Shown here: positions 57,800 to 64,000 of the stretch, piece after piece
Position numbering within the stretch: the stretch's first letter is position 1
How the letters are laid out: every line of letters starts with the position of its first letter
Translations under genes and position numbers: made by a program
The notes under the pieces: model-generated
Database searches by the model: none
What the model was told of the DNA's origin: nothing
The model's input: only the letters and a program-made list of their open reading frames with translations
NCBI RefSeq assembly: GCF_026343185.1
Contig: NZ_JAPEMA010000001.1
Location: 1 to 64,000 of the forward strand
Direction of reading: 5' to 3'
Source: Streptomyces sp. NBC_00091
GTDB taxonomy: Bacteria > Actinomycetota > Actinomycetes > Streptomycetales > Streptomycetaceae
Length of the DNA: 64,000 bases

Positions 57800-58240
57800 A
57801 TGAAGAAGCCTGGGAATTTGACTCTCGGCGTGGTCTCGGTACTGGTTGCTGCTGGGGCGGTGGTCGCCTCCGGGCCGGCCGTCTCGGCCGCACCGCAGGT
57901 GCAGAGTTTCAGTGCGGCCAAGGGCGACATCCCGCCGGTCGAGCTCATAGGTCCGAACGGCGAAAAGCCCGTCGAGTGGGGTGTGGCAACCTTCGTGGAG
58001 GGCTCCGGCGCGCTCACCAAGGAGAGTGTCGGCGGGGGTACTTGGCATCACGGTACGAGGGCTGACGGTGGCTACAAGCAGTGCTACTCGAACTACATCT
58101 ACCCCGACAAGAAGCACTCCGCCAGCGTCGCCATCGGGGATCTGACGGACAAGGACATTCAGGCGGCTGACGTCTGGGCCAAAGCTTCCCGTACGACTGG
58201 CTGGGCCTACAAGTGCAGCACCTACTGGGGTGTCTACTAA
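57800..58240 (+). CDS. Lactococcin 972-family bacteriocin precursor
   Basis: ATG 57800. A Sec signal peptide (KKPGNLTLGVVSVLVAAGAV, cleavage about GPAVSA) and a mature part with the family marks: GGGTWHHGTRADGGYKQCYS, YSNYIYPDKKHSASVAIGDL, AADVWAKASRTTGWAYKCST. Lactococcin 972 relatives are exported by Sec and inhibit septum formation by binding lipid II. A Cys pair (KQC, YKC) is present, as in actinobacterial members. A membrane-protein gene follows and could be the immunity partner. Confidence 0.85.
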   Translation: MKKPGNLTLGVVSVLVAAGAVVASGPAVSAAPQVQSFSAAKGDIPPVELIGPNGEKPVEWGVATFVEGSGALTKESVGGGTWHHGTRADGGYKQCYSNYIYPDKKHSASVAIGDLTDKDIQAADVWAKASRTTGWAYKCSTYWGVY

Positions 58241-58372
58241 ATCACCCGCCCTTTGCTGACCGAAAGCCTGGCCGGTCGTGGCGATGCCGCGAGTGGTCAG
58301 GCCTTCGGTGCCTCCGTCGTCTTCCCGGTAGGCAGGGAAAGGCCGGTAAGGTAGATTCCGAATCCCCTTTCG

Positions 58373-59032
58373 ATGTATATCGAGGTTTCGTACGTGCGAT
58401 TTTCGCCCTTGGCTGTCACGCTTTCCTCTTCGGCCGGGTTGGCCGTCGGAATCGCCGGACCGCTCCTGGAGTCAATGGACAACCCTTTGACCCATGCGGC
58501 GAGCATCACTTTTGTCTCGGGGTGGATGTACGCGCTGATCGCCTTCGGCGCTGGACGGGCGGCTCGGTCCAAGTGGGGAGCCGCCCTCACGGCTTGGGGT
58601 GCCCAGCTGGTCGCTGTCCTCGCCTACTACGTGACGAAGGCGATCCAAGGCGACTTCAGGGTGCCGGACTTCAACGACCCGGCGAACAAGGCCGAGTTCT
58701 TCGGATGGAACGAGTTCCTGTCCATGATCGTGGTGTGGTGTCTCTTCGCCACGGTACTGGGGCCGCTCTGCGGACTCGCCGGACACCTCTCCCGCTCCGA
58801 CTCCGGTCCCCGTCGGCCACTTCTGCGGCTGCCCTTCCGGCTGCTGATCCCGGCCGTGGTCATCGCGGAGACCTCCATGCGGCTGACCTACGAGGCCGGT
58901 GGGTCGGACGGGGCGGTGGTGGGCCCGGTCTGGACCGTCACCCGCCTCGTGGCCGCGGCGGCCGCCCTCCTTCTCGTAGTGATCGCGATCGTCACCACAA
59001 GGGGGAGGTGGGCGATGCGGGGTGCGTTGTAG
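58373..59032 (+). CDS. Multi-pass membrane protein next to the bacteriocin gene
   Basis: Start ATG 58373 or GTG 58394. About six hydrophobic segments (LAVTLSSSAGLAVGIAGPLL, ASITFVSGWMYALIAFGAG, WGAQLVAVLAYYVTKAIQG, FLSMIVVWCLFATVLGPLC, LLIPAVVIAETSMRLTY, RLVAAAAALLLVVIAIVTT). The last residues (GRWAMRGAL) belong to an adjoining transposase remnant, so the native C-terminus may be slightly shortened. Position 130 bases after the bacteriocin suggests immunity or export, but the family is not one I can name with confidence. Confidence 0.6.
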   Translation: MYIEVSYVRFSPLAVTLSSSAGLAVGIAGPLLESMDNPLTHAASITFVSGWMYALIAFGAGRAARSKWGAALTAWGAQLVAVLAYYVTKAIQGDFRVPDFNDPANKAEFFGWNEFLSMIVVWCLFATVLGPLCGLAGHLSRSDSGPRRPLLRLPFRLLIPAVVIAETSMRLTYEAGGSDGAVVGPVWTVTRLVAAAAALLLVVIAIVTTRGRWAMRGAL

Positions 59033-59180
59033 CCGGCGTCGAGAACGATGAGGACCTCGGGATCACCCCGCCGCCACTGACCGGCCGCGACAAGGCGTTC
59101 GACGACCTCGCGGACCTGGTCGGCGGTGACCGCGGCCAAGTCGGTCCCGGGTGCGATGTGTCGGTTTGGTGTTAGTGGGG
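58990..59180 (-). pseudogene. DDE transposase internal fragment
   Basis: DQVREVVERLVAAGQWRRGD, PEVLIVLDAGYNAPRIAHLP is a block with the catalytic-Asp strand (VLDAGYNAPRIAHL) typical of a streptomycete transposase family lacking a common name. Both ends are cut. Confidence 0.5.
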
Positions 59181-59249
59181 GTTGGTAGTGACGGGTTGTC
59201 AGTCGGGGTTGTTTGTGCTGGTGGTGTGGCCTGGAGGCGTGTCCGCTGC

Positions 59250-59266
59250 TGACACGGAAGTGGTGC
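59250..59266 (+). repeat. 17-bp direct repeat TGACACGGAAGTGGTGC, copy 1 (transposon left end)
   Basis: Identical to 59316-59332 with a 66-base period, upstream of the TnsB-like gene. Multiple short direct repeats of this kind are the transposase-binding sites at the ends of Tn7/Mu-like transposons. Confidence 0.6.
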
Positions 59267-59315
59267 GCGGGGTGGTTGTCGCTGTCATGGGGCGGTACAT
59301 CACCACGGTCTCCAT

Positions 59316-59332
59316 TGACACGGAAGTGGTGC
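59316..59332 (+). repeat. 17-bp direct repeat TGACACGGAAGTGGTGC, copy 2
   Basis: Second copy, 119 bases before the TnsB-like start codon. No matching copies in reverse were found beyond 62931, so the right end is lost or diverged. Confidence 0.6.
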
Positions 59333-59450
59333 TTCTTGTCCATGGCGGGTGTGGCGGCCGGGAGGCTTGGGGTCTGTGGAGGTTGTCCCGGTCGTGGGGT
59401 GTGTGGTGGTGGGGGAGCGGGGTGTGCTGCCGGAGGTCGCGCGGGTTTAG

Positions 59451-61128
59451 ATGCGCGGCGCGGTGGTGGGTCGGCTGCTGGAGTTGCGGGCGGCGGGTCG
59501 GCTGACGGCAGGCCGTGTGCGGGTGGCCGCAGGGGCGCTGGGAGTGTCGGAGCGGACGGTGTGGTGCTGGCTCGTTGTGCCCTCTCCCGGTCCCGGTCCC
59601 GGGGTCGTTGCGGGTGTCCGGCTGGCGCGGGTGGACCGGTTCGTCGTGTCGGAGGAGGTACGTGCGTTGCTGGCCTTGTGGGGTGGGAACGTCGTTGCGG
59701 TGCAGCGTGAGCTGGCCGAGTGCGCTGCCCGGCAGTCGCCTCCTGGTACTGCTCCGTCGTTGACGACGTTGCGGTGCAGCGTGGGCTGGCCGAGTGCGCT
59801 GCCCGGCAGTCGCCTCCTGGTACCGCTCCGTCGTTGACGACGTTGCATCGTGCGATCCGGTGGGATCTGGCTGCGGGGGAGCGGGCGGGGCTGGCTGGTG
59901 GTGAGTGTGTGGCCCGGAAGCATGATGTGTTCCTGGCCCGGCCTCGGGGCTGGCGGAATCAGGTGTGGGAGGCCGATCACGTCCAGGCTCCGGTCCTGGT
60001 CGATGTCGAGGGCGCTGCCCGGCGGCCTTGGATCACCTGGTTCGTGGACTGCGCGACGAACGTGATCATGGGGGTGGCGGTCACGGCCGGGTATCCGTCG
60101 CGGGAGTCGGTGCTGGCCGCGCTCCGTGCGGCGGTGTTGCGTGAGGAGCCGTTCGGGCCGCAGGGCGGGCTCCCGGAGGAGGTTCGTGTGGACCGGGGCA
60201 AGGACTTCTTGTCGAAGACGGTCGTGGCGGCGTTCGGCGCGCTGGTGGTCCAGGTGGAGGACCTGCCCGCTTACACCCCGCACCTGAAGGGCACGGTGGG
60301 GGGCTTGAACCGGGCGGTGGAGTCGGTGCTCCTGGCGGCACTGCCGGGGTACGTGCGCCAGCCGCGCCCAGGCCGGCGACGGGCGCGGCCGAAGGATGAG
60401 GCGCTGCTCGTTTTCGAGGACTTCACTGCTCGCCTGCTGGGCTGGGTGGAGTGGTGGAACACCTGCCACCTGCCCCAGCCGCTGGAGGGGAAGTCGCCTT
60501 TGCAGGCCTGGGAGGCCGATCCGACTCCGGTGCGGGAGGTCAGCCCCGGGGAGTTGTGGACGTTCACGCTGGAGGACGACGGCCGTGTGCGGGTGGTCTC
60601 CACTCGTGGCGTGCGGTTCCGCAGGCGGGACTATGTGGGGCCGTGGATGACGGGCCTGGCGGGTACGGGGTCAGGGTGCGGTTCATGCCGCACCACGATC
60701 ACAGCATCGAGGTCTTCGACGCCACGACCGGGCGTTACCTGGGCCCTGCGACCGTCGCGGACGAGGCAAGCCCGGAGCAGATCACCGCGGTCCGTACGGC
60801 GCGGGCCGCGCGCAGCCGGCGTCTGCGTAAGGACCTGACGGCGGCGCAGCGGGAGCGTTATGCGGTGGTGACCCGGCCGGGGAAGCCGGAGCGGCTAGGT
60901 GCGGTGTCCGCGGTGGAGGCCGGTGCGGAGCTGGCGGCGGCTGATCGGGCGGATTTGTCGAGGCTGGCGTTGCCGGACCTGATCCCGCCGGCTGCGGCAC
61001 CGCCGGGCTGGCGTACTCCGCCGTCGCTCGCCGCTCGTACCCGCCAGACTGCCGTGCCCCAGGCTCCTGAGGATGGCGGGCCGGCAGCGCAGGCGGGCGG
61101 CAGCGGGCAGGGCGGGGCTGCGCGGTGA
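59451..61128 (+). pseudogene. TnsB/Mu-type DDE transposase, broken twice
   Basis: ATG 59451 with GGAGG at about 59431. N-terminal HTH (TAGRVRVAAGALGVSERTVW), then a 74-bp tandem duplication (59694-59841) that shifts the frame. Next: the rve core NQVWEADHVQAPVLVDVEGA (Asp), PEEVRVDRGKDFLSKTVVAA (Asp) and LKGTVGGLNRAVESVLLAAL, where the usual Glu after KGTV is Gly. The Mu-C domain FEDFTARLLGWVEWWNTCHL follows. A second shift near 60665 precedes VRFMPHHDHSIEVFDATTGR. The frame ends at 61128, overlapping the next start (GTGA). Confidence 0.8.
59694..59841 (+). repeat. Tandem 74-bp duplication inside the transposase gene
   Basis: Units 59694-59767 and 59768-59841 differ at about two positions (GTGAGC/GTGGGC; TACTGC/TACCGC). 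74 is not a multiple of three. The first copy continues the upstream frame and the second belongs to the downstream frame. Confidence 0.9.
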
Positions 61129-61874
61129 CCGCACCCACGTACCAGTACGTCGGTCTGCCTGACGCCTCCATCGTGACCACGAGGGCCTTGCTCACCGCGC
61201 GGGAGAACATCGCCGACACGGTTGCCGCGCGGGCGATGATGTGTATCCACGGCAACGCCGGCTTCGGCAAGACCCTGGCGGTCAACACGTGTCTGCACGA
61301 GTTGGAGGACACTCGGGGCGAGGAGGTCTGCCGGGTCGCTTTCCGGGCCCGTCCGACCGCCCGCGCGGTCCGCTACGAGCTGTTCGAGACGCTCCGTCTG
61401 CCCGGGGAGCCTCCCCGCCACCCCAGCGAGTTCGACCGCCTGTTGAAGACCGCCCTGGCCGAGCGGCCCCGCACATTCCTCGTGGACGAGGGGCAGTGGC
61501 TCAACGGGGAGGCGTTCGAGTACTTCCGTTACCTGTGGGATGAGCGCGCCACCCAGATTGCGATCGTCTTCGTCGGTGGGGCCGGAGCCCACACCGTGCT
61601 GTGCCGCGAGCCGATGCTGTCCTCCCGGATCTTCATCTGGCAGCAGTTCACCCGCCTGACCCCCGAAGAGGTCCTGGACGTCGTCCCGCTCTTCCACCCC
61701 GTCTGGGAAGACGCCGACCCTGCCGACATCACTTTCGCTGATGAGCAGGCCGCCCACGGCAACTTCCGTGCCTGGGCTCAGCTCACCGCCCATACCCGTA
61801 CCGCGCTGGAACGCACCGGCCGCCCGCGCCCGGACCGAGAGCTGCTGCGCTGGGCCTTCAGCCGCCTCGCATGA
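61125..61874 (+). CDS. TnsC/TniB-like AAA ATPase
   Basis: GTG 61125 overlaps the transposase stop. 249 codons. Walker A MCIHGNAGFGKTLAVNTCLH; Walker B RPRTFLVDEGQWLNGEAFEY; sensor-like IAIVFVGGAGAHTVLCREPM, SRIFIWQQFTRLTPEEVLDV. These ATPases form filaments on DNA and select targets for the TnsB-type transposase. The gene is intact although the transposase is not. Its stop overlaps the next start (ATGA). Confidence 0.85.
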   Translation: MTAPTYQYVGLPDASIVTTRALLTARENIADTVAARAMMCIHGNAGFGKTLAVNTCLHELEDTRGEEVCRVAFRARPTARAVRYELFETLRLPGEPPRHPSEFDRLLKTALAERPRTFLVDEGQWLNGEAFEYFRYLWDERATQIAIVFVGGAGAHTVLCREPMLSSRIFIWQQFTRLTPEEVLDVVPLFHPVWEDADPADITFADEQAAHGNFRAWAQLTAHTRTALERTGRPRPDRELLRWAFSRLA

Positions 61875-62931
61875 CCCCACCAGCCACGGCGTGCCTGGCC
61901 GTCGTCCTGGACTCCGGGGACGACGCCGCCTTCACCCATGCAGCCTTGGCCGCCCACGCCCGCAGGCCGGCCGCATCGCCCTCCACCCCACTTTGGGAAC
62001 GACCAGCGAGACCGCACTGGCTGGGGATCTGCTTCTCGCGCTGGGCAAGGAGCCCCACATTCCGGGCCGCTTCCCGCACGGCAGACCGCCCTTGTGGGAA
62101 GTGGCCGCGGCATGGACGACAGCGCGGGCCGTCACCCGCCTGACCGTCCTGCGCGCACACCTTCTCGACGACCGCCGCCTGCGGCGCCTCCTTGGCCTCC
62201 AGCGGCAGACCGGCATCCACCTCACCCTCGTCGTCCACCGGCCCCGCCTGACCACCGCCGCTGGCCGTACCCTGGCCGCTACCGGCCACACGACCGTCGA
62301 CACGCTGGCCGAAGCCCGAACCCTCTACTACGGCAGCGCCCCCCCGCCACCCGGCGTGCAGGTATCCGCGGCGCCTGCGCCCTGGCGCTGGATCACCCTC
62401 GATGCCCTGGACCGCCTCGTCTCCTACGACAGTCCCCGGCCCTGCACCACCGCCTGTACTCCACGGCCGATCGTCTGCCAGCAGCGCCCGGCACCCATCC
62501 CCCCGACCCAGGCCCAGGCCGTCCGGTTCGCCGACCGCCTGCACACGGCGACGTCCCATCCAGCCCGCGCCGCCGCCCTCGCGGCGGCCGTTGCCGTCGG
62601 TGCCTCGTTCCAGCAGCTGGCTACCGCCCGCCCGGACGGCTTCGACCCCGCGGCCGGAACCCTCACCCTGCACGATCAAGCCCGCTGCACCGACGGCTGC
62701 GCGATCTACCCCGTGCCTGCCTGGGCCCGCGACTTTCTCCACGCCGCAGCCCGGTTCGCGCATCTGACCGATGCCGCTTGCCTTCTGGCCGCTCCGGCCG
62801 ACCGTCCTGCCCTGCTGCGCCTGGCCGAGAGCATCAAGATCCGTCCGCCCCAGCCCCCTCCTGCCTGGAGAGGAGAACGACGGGCGCCGGTCGTCTGGGA
62901 CTGGCGGGAGCAGCGCGAGGCCCTGGGCTAG
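61871..62931 (+). pseudogene. Third protein of the Tn7-like operon, unknown, frameshifted
   Basis: ATG 61871 (TPPATACLAVVLDSGDDAAF, THAALAAHARR). The frame changes near 61965, then GRIALHPTLGTTSETALAGD, LLLALGKEPHIPGRFPHGRP, RLTVLRAHLLDDRRLRRLLG, LAAAVAVGASFQQLATARPD, TLTLHDQARCTDGCAIYPVP, AWARDFLHAAARFAHLTDAA and VVWDWREQREALG. It has no TniQ zinc motifs. The middle resembles a degenerate tyrosine-recombinase-type fold, which is only an impression. Its position fits a target-selection or regulatory subunit. Confidence 0.6.
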
Positions 62932-62980
62932 CAGCCCCTGCGCTCTGCTGTTTCGCCGCCCGGCGGCGGCACCACGCCGA

Positions 62981-63531
62981 CTACGCGAGTCCGAACTCGA
63001 TGAAGTCGACTTCCCTGAGCTTCACCTGGAGGGCGTCTGCCCGCCGGCCCGCTCCTCGGAAGTAGACGTGCCCCAGCGCCCGGCCCAGGATCACCTGGTA
63101 CTGCCGGTCCGGGGCACCTGCCTCCCAGGCGGAGAACAGTTCCCGGGCTACCTCGCCGGGCCCCGGCACCGTCAGAAGCCGGTGCCGCGGATCATCCGAG
63201 CCGCCAGCCCCTGCCGCGAAGCCGAACCGCGCCCGGGTGTGCACCACCAGTCCTTGCTGCTCCGCGGCGGCCCTGCGCCGCGCACGTACCAGCGGCTGCC
63301 ACCGGGCCCGTAGCCGTGTGCCGATCAGTGCCGCGTGCCGGGCAGAGGGCTTGGCCCGTGCCGCTGCCTTCGGGCCGTCCACCGCTGGACCGTCCGCAGG
63401 GACACGCCCAACTCCCGCGCCACCATCTGTTTGGAGCCCTTCGCCCACCTGAGCAGCGCTCCCAGCTGCTGCTCGGTGGTCTCCGGTACCGGCCGCGTGT
63501 ACAGCAGCCTTTCGAGCCCCGCCCCGATCAC
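62981..63531 (-). pseudogene. tpg: Telomere terminal protein Tpg homologue, frameshifted
   Basis: The first frame (63531-63325) has RPVPETTEQQLGALLRWAKG, SKQMVARELGVSLRTVQRWT, the Tpg-type HTH. After a shift at about 63340 the second frame has KPSARHAALIGTRLRARWQP, LVRARRRAAAEQQGLVVHTR, ARFGFAAGAGGSDDPRHRLL, TVPGPGEVARELFSAWEAGA, LGHVYFRGAGRRADALQVKL, to the stop at 62981. This is the order of Tpg, the protein covalently attached to the 5' ends of linear Streptomyces replicons. Length after correction (~183) equals the family's 185. Near the transposon it appears inactivated by one indel. Confidence 0.75.
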
Positions 63532-63953
63532 TATGACCCTCCACCTGCCGAGCAGCCGTCATGACGGGTCTCTTATGCATCGTGGCGCCGGGAGGACGGA
63601 ATGCCGATCCTCCTGCCACGGGGTGCCGAGATGCGGTAGAGGCACTGGCCAACCAGCGCGCATCTCGTGACCGGGGCGGCGGCCCGTGGTGGCTACCTGT
63701 CTTGGCCTATAGCGCCAGCGAAGCGACAGCCAGGTGTGATGGGCACCGTGTGATGTGCAGTGAGTGTGAGTCATCACTTTTCACTGGTGGTGGCTGCGGC
63801 GGGTTCAGGTGCTGTGTCGCCTGGGTGTCGTTGTGTGGGTGAAGGGGGCTGTCGTCTGGGGGGTGGGTGGGCCGGTCGGATGGTGCACCGGCGTCCCGTT
63901 GACCGGCAGGGGGCTTCGGCGGGTGTGCTGCCGAGGGCCGGGGTGTGGGGTGG
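63532..63953. other. Gene-free stretch upstream of tpg
   Basis: No frame with protein-like composition. G/T-rich on the plus strand (GTGGTGGCTGCGGCGGGTTC, GGGGGGTGGGTGGGCCGG at 63785-63880). It would contain the tpg promoter. Confidence 0.4.
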
Positions 63954-64000
63954 TCAGTTCGGCGGTGTGGTGATGTGGGTGGCGAGTCCGTCGAGGAGGG
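63954..64000 (-). CDS. Partial gene entering from the right edge (unknown)
   Basis: Only the last 15 codons are visible (LLDGLATHITTPPN then TGA at 63954). In linear Streptomyces replicons tpg usually follows tap, but the fragment is too short to identify. Confidence 0.25.
   Translation of the reverse strand, partial: LLDGLATHITTPPN

Overview
The window is high-GC actinobacterial DNA, almost certainly from Streptomyces. The evidence is GTG/TTG starts, overlapping ATGA/GTGA gene junctions, a giant LAL-type LuxR regulator, DUF5753 and MobF-relaxase remnants, ATP-dependent DNA ligase fragments, and a homologue of the linear-replicon terminal protein Tpg at the right edge. Such dense decay, nested insertion sequences and plasmid genes suggest an accessory, probably subtelomeric, chromosome arm or an integrated or linear plasmid. 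The species cannot be told from the sequence.

Layout. 0-7 kb: a decayed iron-type ABC transporter, an intact VOC protein, debris (alcohol dehydrogenase tail, DUF5753 regulator, recombinases) and an intact ankyrin/HEAT-like protein. 7-11 kb: plasmid backbone with a MobF relaxase and coupled small gene, followed by hairpin, iteron-like and pentamer repeats. 11-21 kb: small chromosomal-type modules: a MerR-methyltransferase fusion, a GNAT acetyltransferase, an FAD monooxygenase with a divergent GntR/TetR double-HTH regulator lying between two pieces of one IS5-type transposase, and an ABC-2 exporter with its own NarL-type two-component system. 21-27 kb: a relaxase C-terminal half and nested IS elements, two of which appear to carry passenger genes. 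28-31.5 kb: an LAL regulator and a lipoprotein. 31.5-40 kb: IS and ligase/helicase wreckage around a few small intact genes and a secreted GGxGxD-repeat protein.

40-57 kb is the most striking part. Two tri-recombinase cassettes lie head to head: one on the + strand (40.5-46.5 kb, decayed) and one on the - strand (50.1-57.0 kb, largely intact). Each encodes three different large tyrosine recombinases in overlapping genes plus a coiled-coil helper, which is fused to the third recombinase in the first cassette and separate in the second. The second cassette carries a SUKH-type gene and sits inside a DNA ligase gene, whose 5' and 3' parts flank it; its boundaries are marked by an 8-bp inverted repeat. 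Next to the first cassette, a dinB-like gene is bracketed by imperfect inverted repeats of about 90 bp, one of which is the cassette's own end. The organisation resembles recombinase-in-trio (RIT) and Tn554-type elements.

57-64 kb: a GNAT fragment, a lactococcin-972-family bacteriocin with a membrane-protein neighbour, a Tn7/Mu-like transposon (TnsB-like, TnsC-like, unknown third protein) whose transposase is frameshifted by a precise 74-bp tandem duplication and lacks the expected catalytic Glu, and a frameshifted tpg.

Coordinates of pseudogene breakpoints are estimates from reading frames by eye. No database search or alignment program was used.
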